DNA of 47,745 nt from Gammaproteobacteria bacterium (GTDB lineage Bacteria; Pseudomonadota; Gammaproteobacteria; Ga0077536): contig JADLGE010000089.1 in the NCBI GenBank assembly GCA_020849475.1, positions 1-47,745 of the forward strand. The letters run 5' to 3'. Shown in pieces: positions 23,983 through 32,076 of this stretch. The notes under the pieces are model-generated. The model worked only from the letters and a program-made list of their open reading frames with translations. It did not search any database and was not told the origin of the DNA. The first letter of the stretch is position 1; every line of letters starts with the position of its first letter. Both the position numbers and the translations under genes were made by a program.

Positions 23983-26280
23983 ATGCATGACAGCGGAAGA
24001 GTACGGGCAGCGACAGAGTGGGTGGTTGCCCATCCACGTCTGATAGCCGTGCTGAGTTTGCTCGTGCTGGGGCTGTCGCTACTGCGCCTGTTCGATTTCG
24101 AGCACGGGCGAGCGCGTGTCGAAGTCGACCCGTCGATGGCGGCGCTGTTGCCACGCGATGGCGCCGCGCTCGCTGCATTCCAACGCGCGCACGAGAATTT
24201 TCCTGACGACGATCTGTTGTTCGTGGCGTGGGTGGCGGACGATCTTTTTTCGCCCGCCAGGCTCGGCGCATTCAAACAACTCACGCGGCGCATCCAGACA
24301 CTGCCAGGGGTGGTGGCCGTCGAGAGTCTTGCCACCGCTTACGACGCGCGCGTCGAGGACGACGAGACCGTCATCGATCCTTTTCTGCGCCATGTGCCGC
24401 ACAGCGACGCGCAAGCGGCGCAGGCCCGGGCGCGGGCGCTGGCCAATCCCTTGCTGCGCGGGCAACTGGTGTCCAAGGACGGGCGCGGCGCGCTGATTGC
24501 CGTGCACTTCGCGCCGACCCTCGACAGCCAAGCCTTGCTGGCGCGCATCGATGACATTCGCCATGCGTCGCGTGAACTGGCGGCCGACGCCGAGCAGTTC
24601 GTGTCGGGGCCGCTCTTGGTACGTGTCGAAATCAGCCGCATCCTGAATCGCGATGTCTATCGCGTGACGCCCTTGGCGGCGCTCGCGACCTTGCTGGTGT
24701 CGGCCGTGGCTCTGCGCAGTGTCGGCGGCGTGCTGCTGCCATTGCTGGCCAACGGCACGGCGGTGATGGCGACCCTGGCCTTGTTCGCGGCGGCCGGCCA
24801 TGGGCTCAATTTCGTCACCGCCATTTTGCCGCCGGTGGTGTACGTGGTGGGCTTTGCCTATGCCATCCACGTGGTCAGTGATTTCGATCGCGTCTATCAA
24901 TCGGGCATGACACGCCGCGCCGCCGCCGCCGCGGCGCTGCGCGAAGTGTTTGTGCCGGTGAGTCTGACTGCCATCACCACCGCCATCGGCTTTGCCTCGC
25001 TGGCGCTGACCGATATCGCCTCGATACGCGACTTCGGCCTGTATGCCGCGCTCGGCACCCTGCTCGCATGGATAGCGGCGCTGACCATCGTGCCGGCCGG
25101 CCTCGCATGGCTGCCGGGCGCGCCACGCCCGCCGCGCGAAGGGCGTTTCGTGGCGCGCGTGGCGGCTGCCCTCGCGCGCTTCAATCTCGAGCATCGTCGC
25201 GCGCTGTGGCTGTTTTATGCACTGGTGACAGTCGCCGCGCTGTGGGCCGCGAGCCGTATCGAGGTCGATACCCGTGTGCTGCGCAACTTCGATTCGAGTC
25301 GCGCCGTGCAACGGGATTTTCAACGCATAGCTGAAATCTTCGATGGTCCGGTGCCGCTGCAGATCCTCATCGATGCCGGCTACGACGACGCCTTCAAGGA
25401 GCCGGCCAAGCTGCGCGCGGTGGCGGAACTCGCCAACTGGCTGCGCGCCGAGCCTGGCATAGGCGGTGTATATGCCCTGAGTGATTATGTTGCCTTGCTG
25501 TTCCGCGCCCTCGCACCGGAGCAGGCGGCGAGCGCTGCCTTGCCGGCCAGCACGCGCCTGGTCGAACAACTGCTGTTGGCGGGCGGTGGCAATCTTGCGC
25601 TTTATCTCGATGCACGGGGACGCACGACCATGCTCGAAGTGCGCGCCACGGCGCTGTCGACGGCGGCGGTGAATGAATTGGCGGCGCGCATCCAGGCGCA
25701 TCTCGCGCAACTGCCCGATGATCTGCACGGCCAGGTCACCGGCACTTCCTATCTCATCGCGCGCAGTGTCGACGACATCACGGGCGACCAGTTGCGCAGC
25801 TTCGCCTGTGCGCTTCTGACCACCTTCGTGCTGCTGTCGGTGGTGTTCGCCTCGGTGCGGGTGGGGCTGCTGGCGCTGGTGCCGAACCTCTTGCCCATCG
25901 TGCTGTTCTTCGGCCTGCTCGGCGCGGTACCCATTCCCTATGACTTGAGCACCAGCCTGGTGGCCGATTCGGTGTTCGGCATCGCCATCGACGATACCGT
26001 GGTGTTCATGACCTGCTATGCAATTGAATCCCGCCGCCATGGTCGTGGCCGCGCCGGCATCGAGGCGACGCTTGCCGTGATCCTGCGGCCCGCCACGCTC
26101 ACGACCCTGGCCTTGTGCGCGGGCTTCGTGGCCTTGATGGCGGGTGAACTGCGCTCGCAGGCCGAGTTCGGTCTGTTGGCCGCGGCGACCTTGCTGTTCG
26201 CCTGGTTGCTCGACATCTCTTTGACGCCGTTGCTGTGCCATGGTCGCCGCATCGTGCCGCTGTGGGACCGCTATCGGTAA
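23983..26280 (+). CDS. MMPL/RND-superfamily inner-membrane permease
   Basis: The 765-residue protein has the RND layout of two repeats: TM1 at about residues 13-35, a periplasmic domain, five helices, then TM7, a second periplasmic domain and five more helices. It is shorter than HAE-type efflux pumps and fits the MMPL/hopanoid-transporter size class. The TM10 segment VFGIAIDDTVVFMTCY carries the acidic pair expected for proton coupling. ATG 23983 has AGGG seven bases upstream; a longer frame from 23902 reads over the end of the LolA-like gene. It would energise movement of a lipophilic molecule to the two periplasmic proteins and the DUF1302 barrel. Confidence 0.88.
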   Translation: MHDSGRVRAATEWVVAHPRLIAVLSLLVLGLSLLRLFDFEHGRARVEVDPSMAALLPRDGAALAAFQRAHENFPDDDLLFVAWVADDLFSPARLGAFKQLTRRIQTLPGVVAVESLATAYDARVEDDETVIDPFLRHVPHSDAQAAQARARALANPLLRGQLVSKDGRGALIAVHFAPTLDSQALLARIDDIRHASRELAADAEQFVSGPLLVRVEISRILNRDVYRVTPLAALATLLVSAVALRSVGGVLLPLLANGTAVMATLALFAAAGHGLNFVTAILPPVVYVVGFAYAIHVVSDFDRVYQSGMTRRAAAAAALREVFVPVSLTAITTAIGFASLALTDIASIRDFGLYAALGTLLAWIAALTIVPAGLAWLPGAPRPPREGRFVARVAAALARFNLEHRRALWLFYALVTVAALWAASRIEVDTRVLRNFDSSRAVQRDFQRIAEIFDGPVPLQILIDAGYDDAFKEPAKLRAVAELANWLRAEPGIGGVYALSDYVALLFRALAPEQAASAALPASTRLVEQLLLAGGGNLALYLDARGRTTMLEVRATALSTAAVNELAARIQAHLAQLPDDLHGQVTGTSYLIARSVDDITGDQLRSFACALLTTFVLLSVVFASVRVGLLALVPNLLPIVLFFGLLGAVPIPYDLSTSLVADSVFGIAIDDTVVFMTCYAIESRRHGRGRAGIEATLAVILRPATLTTLALCAGFVALMAGELRSQAEFGLLAAATLLFAWLLDISLTPLLCHGRRIVPLWDRYR

Positions 26281-26309
26281 GGGAGGGCCGACGCGCGCGG
26301 GCCGCGCTC

Positions 26310-26470
26310 AGGCCCCTGGTCAAAATTATCTCTACATTCGGCCGCGCGTGGGCGGCCATGGCGGCGTTGCGATTCTTGGCAATAGCCCTGCTATTACCTG
26401 CGAATCGCGCCTTGCCACGACCGCCCACGCGCACCCTCGGTGTTGACGAGATAATTTTGACCAGGGGCCT
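26310..26470. mobile_element. 161-bp MITE-like or REP-like element, full-length imperfect hairpin
   Basis: The ends are a perfect 23-bp inverted repeat (26310-26332 and 26448-26470, beginning AGGCCCCTGGTCAAAA). Inside, further paired blocks occur in order: GCGCGTGGGCGG (26344-26355) with 26421-26432, GCGATTC (26369-26375) with 26402-26408, and AATAGC (26381-26386) with 26390-26395 around a three-base loop. There is no reading frame of note and no obvious target-site duplication. It occupies most of the gap between the MMPL permease and monooxygenase genes. A non-autonomous transposable element or a RAYT-type palindromic unit is inferred. Confidence 0.75.
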
Positions 26471-26503
26471 TATCATGCCGCCGGTTCGTTACGAGGCGCT
26501 CCC

Positions 26504-28420
26504 ATGACCGCAAACCGCACCGACCTTGACGCCCAGGCATTGGCCGACGCCGTCGCCATCGCCAACATCCCCAGCCTGTTGATGATGCTCGTGCACATGA
26601 CCGGCGAACTGCATTGGCTGGAATCACCGTTCCGCCCCAGCCGCGGTCGCGGTGTGACGGACCACGACAGCGGTGGGCTCGGCGAAGCCGAACAGGCGAT
26701 GGTGCGCAGCGCGGCGCTGGACGCCATTCTGGCGTGGCGCGCCGGCCGCCCGCTCGCCATCGCCGAACCCGATGCGGCGCTGCGTCGGCGCATGATGAGC
26801 GTGGCGGTGGCGGAAGACATCCCGGCCGACTATGACGGCATCATCAGCGCCGAATTGCCGTTCGCGCGTCACGATGAGCACCCGCGTGTGACCGTGCCCG
26901 CGGGGTTTGTCGCGGTCATCGTCGGCGCCGGCGTGTCGGGCCTGTGCGCCGCCATTCATTTTCAGCGCGCCGGCATTCCGTTCGAGATTCTGGAAAAGAG
27001 TTCGGAGCTCGGTGGCGTGTGGCGCGACAACCGCTATCCGGGCGCCGGCGTCGATACGCCCAACCATCTTTATTCCTTCACCTTCGCGCCCTACGACTGG
27101 AGCCGCTATTTCGCGCTGCGCGGAGAGTTGAAGGAGTATCTGGAGCACGTCGCGGACAAATTTCAGCTGCGTCGCCACATTCGCTTCAACACCACGCTGG
27201 AAGCGGCGGACTACGACGCGGCGACACAGCGCTGGCGTCTGCGCGTGACAGAGCCCGACGGCGCTACGGTCAGGCGTGAGGCGAATCTCGTCATCGCCGC
27301 GGTCGGCATTTTCAATCCCATCAAGATGCCCGACATCGCCGGCCTGGAGCAGTTTCAAGGCCCGTGCTTTCACACCGCCGAATGGCGCGACGATGTTGAA
27401 TTGACCGGCAAGCGCGTCGCCATCATCGGCAATGGCGCGAGTTGCATGCAGACCGCGCCGGCCATCCAGCATGAGGTTGGCGCGCTCACCATCTTTCAAC
27501 GCTCGCCGCATTGGGTGGCGCCCAACGCGCAGTTCGGCAAGCCCATCCCCGCGCCCTTGCGCCTGCTGCTGAAAGAGGTGCCGCTGTACCGTGCCTGGTA
27601 TCGTCTGCGACTCGGCTGGACCTATGGCGATCAGATCTTCAACGCGCTGCACAAGGATCCGGCCTGGCCGTACCCGGAGCGCGCGCTCAACCATGCCAAC
27701 GACGGGCACCGCGCCTATTTCACGCAATACGTGGTGTCGGAACTCGGCGAGCGTCAGGACCTGCTCGATAAAGTGCTGCCCAAGTACCCGCCTTTCGGCA
27801 AACGCATGCTGATGGACAACGGCTGGTATCGCATGCTGCGCAATCCCAAGGTCACACTGGTCGACGAGCCCATCACGCGCATTACGGCTAACGGCGTGGC
27901 GACGGCCGACGGCAGCGAATACCCGGCCGACGTGCTGGTGATCGCCACCGGCTTTGACGTGCTGCGCTTTCTCACCGCGTTTGAAGTGCATGGCCGCAGC
28001 GGCCGCTCGTTACGCGAAGTGTGGGGCGATGACGATGCGCGCGCCTATCTCGGCGCCGCGATGCCGGACTTCCCGAATTTTTTCTGCCTGTATGGCCCCA
28101 ACCTGCAGGCCGGCCACGGCGGCAGTCTCATCTTCATGATTGAAATGCAGATGCGTTACATCATGGACGCGGTCACCAAGATGCTCGATGGCGGCTTCGG
28201 CGCGCTCGAAATTCGCCAGGACGTGCACGACGCCTACAACGAGGACGTCGACCGCGAACACCAGGACATGGTGTGGACCCATCCCGGCATGCGCACCTAT
28301 TACCGCAACTCGCGCGGCCGCATCGTCGTCAATTCGCCCTATCGCAATGCGGCGTTCTTCGAGATGTCGCGCGAGGCGAAGCTCGAGGATTTCGTGGCCG
28401 AGCCGAGAATCCTGGCCTGA
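26504..28420 (+). CDS. Baeyer-Villiger monooxygenase, long form resembling 4-hydroxyacetophenone monooxygenase
   Basis: This is a 638-residue class B flavin monooxygenase. The FAD motif is VIVGAGVSGL (residues 139-148), with GGVWRDNRYPGAGVDTPNH (170-188) and the NADPH motif IIGNGASCMQ (307-316). The Baeyer-Villiger fingerprint F-x-G-x-x-x-H-x-x-x-W reads FQGPCFHTAEW at 284-294. About 130 residues precede the FAD domain; this extension and the total length match HAPMO rather than cyclohexanone monooxygenases. It inserts oxygen next to a ketone to give an ester or lactone. An SDR and an esterase-like gene follow on the same strand, consistent with a ketone degradation route. Confidence 0.88.
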   Translation: MTANRTDLDAQALADAVAIANIPSLLMMLVHMTGELHWLESPFRPSRGRGVTDHDSGGLGEAEQAMVRSAALDAILAWRAGRPLAIAEPDAALRRRMMSVAVAEDIPADYDGIISAELPFARHDEHPRVTVPAGFVAVIVGAGVSGLCAAIHFQRAGIPFEILEKSSELGGVWRDNRYPGAGVDTPNHLYSFTFAPYDWSRYFALRGELKEYLEHVADKFQLRRHIRFNTTLEAADYDAATQRWRLRVTEPDGATVRREANLVIAAVGIFNPIKMPDIAGLEQFQGPCFHTAEWRDDVELTGKRVAIIGNGASCMQTAPAIQHEVGALTIFQRSPHWVAPNAQFGKPIPAPLRLLLKEVPLYRAWYRLRLGWTYGDQIFNALHKDPAWPYPERALNHANDGHRAYFTQYVVSELGERQDLLDKVLPKYPPFGKRMLMDNGWYRMLRNPKVTLVDEPITRITANGVATADGSEYPADVLVIATGFDVLRFLTAFEVHGRSGRSLREVWGDDDARAYLGAAMPDFPNFFCLYGPNLQAGHGGSLIFMIEMQMRYIMDAVTKMLDGGFGALEIRQDVHDAYNEDVDREHQDMVWTHPGMRTYYRNSRGRIVVNSPYRNAAFFEMSREAKLEDFVAEPRILA

Positions 28421-28430
28421 TGCCCCTGCA

Positions 28431-28512
28431 GGTGCGGATTCATTCGCACAGTGACAGCGCGCCACGACCGCCCGGTTCAATTCTGGATTCAACCCGCGAA
28501 TGCATTCGCACC
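28431..28512. repeat. Inverted pair of family A palindromes
   Basis: The first copy at 28431-28450 is GTGCGGATTCATTCGCAC with one mismatch in the stem. The second, 28493-28512, contains the perfect palindrome GCGAATGCATTCGC (28496-28509) followed by ACC, in inverted orientation. They fill the spacer between the monooxygenase and SDR genes and may attenuate read-through. Confidence 0.75.
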
Positions 28513-28531
28513 GACAGCACAGAGAACTCCC

Positions 28532-29413
28532 ATGACCCTACTCGCAGGCAAACGCATCGTCATCACCGGCTCGTCGCGCGGTCTCGGCCGCGGCTTCGCG
28601 CTTGAAATGGCCAAGGCCGGCGCCAAGCTCGTGATCAACGGCACGAACGCCGAGGCGCTGGCCGCGACCGAAGCGGCGGTGCGTGAGGCCGGCGGCACGG
28701 TCACGGCGGTGCGTGGCTCGGTGGCGGAGTCGGCGCTGGCGAGCGAGCTCATCCAGACCTGCGTCGATACCTATGGCGGCATCGATGTGCTCATCAACAA
28801 CGCCGGCCAGGTGCGCGACCGTACATTGTTCAAGATGAGCGACGCGGATTTCGACGAAGTGATCGCGGTGCATCTGCGCGGCACTTTCCTGTGCTCGCGC
28901 CAGGCCGCCATTGCCATGCGCGACCACGGTGGCGGCCACATCATCAACGTGGTGTCGAACTCCGGCCTGTCGGGCGGTTTCGGCCAGAGCAATTACGCCG
29001 CCGCCAAGGCCGGCATGATGGGCCTGCTTTACACCTGGGTGATGGAGCTGTCGCGTTACGGCATTCGGTGCAACGCCTTCTGGCCCATCGCCGAAACGGA
29101 CATGACGCAGGTGGTGTTCGAGCGCGCCACGCAGGCGGCATCGGCCAGCGGCGGGCAAGCGCCGAGCCCGGCCGCCATGGGTTTTGGCACACCGGTCGAA
29201 GTGGCGCAGGGCATGATCTGGCTGGCGAGTGAACACGCCGCGAAATTCAATGGCCAGTGCTGCACCTTCAATGGCCGCAAGACCGCGCTGTGGACCCATC
29301 CGACCGAAGTGCATGAAAGCTTCAAGGCCACGCCCTGGAGCGTGGCGGAACTGGCCGCGCATTACGACGCCATCGAAACCATTGCGCCTTACCAGCCGCG
29401 CTTCGTCGAGTAG
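28532..29413 (+). CDS. Short-chain dehydrogenase/reductase
   Basis: This 293-residue classical SDR has the NAD(P) motif GSSRGLGRG near residue 13, the NNAG motif in the middle, and the catalytic Ser, Tyr and Lys in NSGLSGGFGQSNYAAAKAG. The C-terminus is about 40 residues longer than the basic SDR fold (LWTHPTEVHESFKATPWSV onward), as in the hydroxyacyl-CoA-dehydrogenase-like group. ATG 28532 is used; the frame extends upstream through repeat sequence without conservation. It lies between the Baeyer-Villiger monooxygenase and the esterase and probably oxidises an alcohol of the same route. Confidence 0.87.
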   Translation: MTLLAGKRIVITGSSRGLGRGFALEMAKAGAKLVINGTNAEALAATEAAVREAGGTVTAVRGSVAESALASELIQTCVDTYGGIDVLINNAGQVRDRTLFKMSDADFDEVIAVHLRGTFLCSRQAAIAMRDHGGGHIINVVSNSGLSGGFGQSNYAAAKAGMMGLLYTWVMELSRYGIRCNAFWPIAETDMTQVVFERATQAASASGGQAPSPAAMGFGTPVEVAQGMIWLASEHAAKFNGQCCTFNGRKTALWTHPTEVHESFKATPWSVAELAAHYDAIETIAPYQPRFVE

Positions 29414-29460
29414 TCCGCGCTGCATTATCATCACGCCAACATCAACCGCCGGAGATCTCC

Positions 29461-30645
29461 ATGGGCCAGTCACTCACCGATGCCGCCAATGCCATCCTGA
29501 ACGAGACCGTCAGTCGCGCCGGCGGCGCGCCGGGTGTGGTGGCGATGGCCACCGACCGCAAGGGCAATACCTACGAAGGCGCGGCCGGCGTGCGCGAACT
29601 CGGCAAGCCGCAGCCCATGACCACCGACACCGTGATGTTCCTGGCGTCCTGCACCAAGGCTCTGACCGGCGTGGCGGTCATGCAGCTGGTGGAAGAGGGC
29701 AAGCTCGCTCTCGATGACCTGGCCGGCAAGTACGTGCCGGAGATTGACGCCATCCAGGTGCTGGACGGCTTCGATGCCAACGGCGAAGCGCGCCTGCGCA
29801 AACCGCGCACGCCGATCACCGTCAATCACCTCATGCTGCACACCGCCGGCTTCTGTTACGACTTCTTCAGTGCCGATCTCTTGCGCTACCGCACCGCGCG
29901 CGAGATTCCGTCGGTGTTGAGCTGCACCTTTGCGGCCATCCAGGATGTGCTGTTGCACGATCCGGGTGAGCGCTGGACCTATGGCAACAACATCGACTGG
30001 CTGGGACGCATCGTCGAAGTGTTGCGCGGCAAGCGCCTCGGCGAGGTGCTGCGCGAGCGCGTGTTCGCGCCGCTTGCCATGGAAGACATCGCCTTCAACA
30101 TGACGCCGTCGATGCGCGCGCGCCTGGCCAGCCTGCACCAACGCGTGGCCGATGGCCAACTCACCGCGCATCCTGAAATCGTGCTGCCGCAACCGCCCGA
30201 GATGGACATGGGCGGCGCCGGCCTCTACGCCACCATCGGCGAATACATGAAGTTCATCCGCATGGTGTTGAACGACGGCGCCGGGCCTGAGGGTCGCGTC
30301 CTGAAAGCAGCGACCGTCGCGCAGATGGCCAGCAACGGCCTCGGCAACCTCACCAGTGGCGCGTGGACGAGCTCCAACCCGTTCTACGCCAACAGCGGTG
30401 ATTTCTTCCCGGGCCTGCGCAAGTCCTGGTCCTACACCTTTCAGGTGCTGGAAGAAGATGCACCTACCGGCAGACCGGCGGGTGCGCTGTCGTGGGCCGG
30501 GCTCGCCAACACCTATTTCTGGATAGACCGCAAGAACGGTGTGGGCGGCATGTGGGGCACCCAGATCCTGCCCTTCCAGGACATCGGCTCCTATCCAGGC
30601 TTCGTCGAGTTCGAGACCGCGGTGTATCGAGCGCTGCGGCGGTGA
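29461..30645 (+). CDS. Serine hydrolase of the beta-lactamase/EstB esterase family
   Basis: This is a 394-residue class C beta-lactamase-fold hydrolase. The catalytic S-x-x-K is in ASCTKALTG (Ser63, Lys66), the Y-x-N motif is YGNN in GERWTYGNNIDW, and HTAGF lies between. The C-terminal LSWAGLANTYFWIDRKNG resembles esterases of this family rather than true beta-lactamases. No signal peptide is present, so it is cytoplasmic, which also argues for an esterase. GGAG precedes the ATG. Following a Baeyer-Villiger monooxygenase and an SDR, it is a good candidate for hydrolysing the ester product. Confidence 0.87.
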   Translation: MGQSLTDAANAILNETVSRAGGAPGVVAMATDRKGNTYEGAAGVRELGKPQPMTTDTVMFLASCTKALTGVAVMQLVEEGKLALDDLAGKYVPEIDAIQVLDGFDANGEARLRKPRTPITVNHLMLHTAGFCYDFFSADLLRYRTAREIPSVLSCTFAAIQDVLLHDPGERWTYGNNIDWLGRIVEVLRGKRLGEVLRERVFAPLAMEDIAFNMTPSMRARLASLHQRVADGQLTAHPEIVLPQPPEMDMGGAGLYATIGEYMKFIRMVLNDGAGPEGRVLKAATVAQMASNGLGNLTSGAWTSSNPFYANSGDFFPGLRKSWSYTFQVLEEDAPTGRPAGALSWAGLANTYFWIDRKNGVGGMWGTQILPFQDIGSYPGFVEFETAVYRALRR

Positions 30646-30653
30646 GAACCGCG

Positions 30654-30673
30654 GATGCGAATTCGTTCGGCAT
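30654..30673. repeat. Degenerate family A palindrome
   Basis: GATGCGAATTCGTTCGGCAT keeps the GCGAAT/ATTCG core of family A with several changes. It lies immediately before a family B palindrome, downstream of the esterase gene. Confidence 0.5.
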
Positions 30674-30678
30674 TGGTG

Positions 30679-30702
30679 AATGTCAGACTGAAGTCTGACA
30701 TT
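30679..30702. repeat. Family B palindromic repeat, full copy
   Basis: A perfect palindrome with 11-base arms AATGTCAGACT and AGTCTGACATT around the two bases GA. It lies between the convergent esterase and TIGR03790 genes and could serve as a bidirectional terminator. The same arms recur at 35781-35804. Confidence 0.9.
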
Positions 30703-30766
30703 AAGCGCAGTCACCACAGAGCCGAGATTACGGTGTGCGGTCGAATTTGCTGCTGGCGTTTCGCCC

Positions 30767-31822
30767 TCAATTCGGCGCCGGGTTGGGACGGAACGGCGCG
30801 GCCAGCGGTTCGCCGATGAAGATCCCTTGGCCGGGCATGGCGACGCTCTTCCAATAGGCTTCGATGAGCGTTTCGCCGCGCAGGTAGTTGTCGACCAGGA
30901 TCACCGGGTCGGGGAATTTCTGCGGAAAATTGCACGGCTCCTGCACCGTGCCATAGCTGCCGGTGGCGCCGGCCTCCAACCAGCGCAGCGCTGACATCTG
31001 GCCGCTGTCGGTGAGCATGCCACCGAATGACGTCAGATGATCGGCCACCGCGCCGGGCTTGAAGCCCAGCGTTTCGAGGCCCGCGACCTTGGCCCTGCCG
31101 GTGAAATAGAACAGCACGTCGCGCGCACCGTACAAGACGTCGCCGCGCAGGATGCTGGTCGCGACGCGTTTGCCGAGCACGTGCTTGACGGCCGGGTAGT
31201 CGGCGGCGCGCACGTTGCGCGCCTTGTCGCTGGTCGACATGAGATAGGCGCGCGCGTCGGGCAGTGTGCCGTCGGACTCGACGCCGCGGTCGATGAGCGC
31301 CACCGCATCCTCGAAATCCCGTGCCGCGAGGCTCATGGTCGGGCGCATGCCGAGCTCCGTATAGGGCTCGCGCGTGCTGGCGTTGAACATCGGATTCAAT
31401 TCCGTCGGCTTGCAGCCGCTCGCGCAGTAAGCGCGATTGAAACCGAAGGCGAAGGCGGCGGTGATCGACATGCACTCGACGCGATAAGGCGCGGCCCAGG
31501 TCAGCGCATAGGCCTGCACGTTGGACGCGGTCTGTCGCTCGACTTCGGCTTTCAGCAATTTGAATTCGCCCTCGGACATGGTGGTCGAGCCCGGCTCGAA
31601 GCGAATCTTGATGATGTTGTCCAGCGGCAGGTGCCGGCGCACCACGTAGTACTCACCGATGGCGTAGCTGACCGGGTCTTCCATGTTGATGATGACCGCC
31701 AGCTGCGAGGCCTCGATGGCGGCCACCGGTCGCACCACGCACAGTGTCAGCAGCACGCACAGCAGTAACAGCGCGGCGCGCGATGTTGGTAGAGGCCAGT
31801 GGCTGCGCATGAATGACTGCAT
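30767..31822 (-). CDS. TIGR03790 family secreted protein of unknown function
   Basis: A 351-residue protein with a signal peptide (hydrophobic AALLLLCVLLTLCVV, cleavage after VAA near residue 35). The body matches the TIGR03790 family: LAVIINMEDPVSYAIGEYY followed by RRHLPLDNIIKI near the start, DVLFYFTGRAKV, and the C-terminal MPGQGIFIGEPLAAPF. The family is conserved but has no known activity. It is divergent from the acyl-CoA ligase gene; the 254-base gap between them holds only a 12-base palindrome at 31862-31873. ATG 31822 or 31810 could be the start; neither has a clear ribosome site. Confidence 0.82.
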   Translation of the reverse strand: MQSFMRSHWPLPTSRAALLLLCVLLTLCVVRPVAAIEASQLAVIINMEDPVSYAIGEYYVVRRHLPLDNIIKIRFEPGSTTMSEGEFKLLKAEVERQTASNVQAYALTWAAPYRVECMSITAAFAFGFNRAYCASGCKPTELNPMFNASTREPYTELGMRPTMSLAARDFEDAVALIDRGVESDGTLPDARAYLMSTSDKARNVRAADYPAVKHVLGKRVATSILRGDVLYGARDVLFYFTGRAKVAGLETLGFKPGAVADHLTSFGGMLTDSGQMSALRWLEAGATGSYGTVQEPCNFPQKFPDPVILVDNYLRGETLIEAYWKSVAMPGQGIFIGEPLAAPFRPNPAPN

Positions 31823-32076
31823 GGACGGGGTCAGGACGACGTGATCGGATGGCGCGCGTCACAGGCCGGCCTGCTGCAGGCGACCTTCGGTGACGCTTGC
31901 GCGCAGGATAAACCATGGCCGCGCCCCACCATAGCGTGTAGCGCGGCATGGCGAGAGTGGGCGATGATCGTGACCAGTCGCCGTCGGCAGTGTTGCCACG
32001 GTGCGCACTGTTGCGCCGCTGGTGGCGTCGACGTCGATTTCATCCACCCCTTGGCCGACGCAACGAGATCTCCCGC

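Noticed and set aside
24079..26241. 720-codon open frame antisense to the MMPL permease gene
   Set aside because: Composition is rich in His, Arg and Gln as expected from reading high-GC coding DNA backwards, with no domain or ribosome site. The sense frame has a clear RND architecture.
26281..26503. Small gene between the MMPL permease and the monooxygenase
   Set aside because: Short frames here merely read through the 161-bp hairpin element in several directions and none has a ribosome site.
29461..30645. Beta-lactamase antibiotic resistance gene
   Set aside because: It has the S-x-x-K and Y-x-N motifs but no signal peptide, and its C-terminal segment and gene context match esterases of the EstB group.
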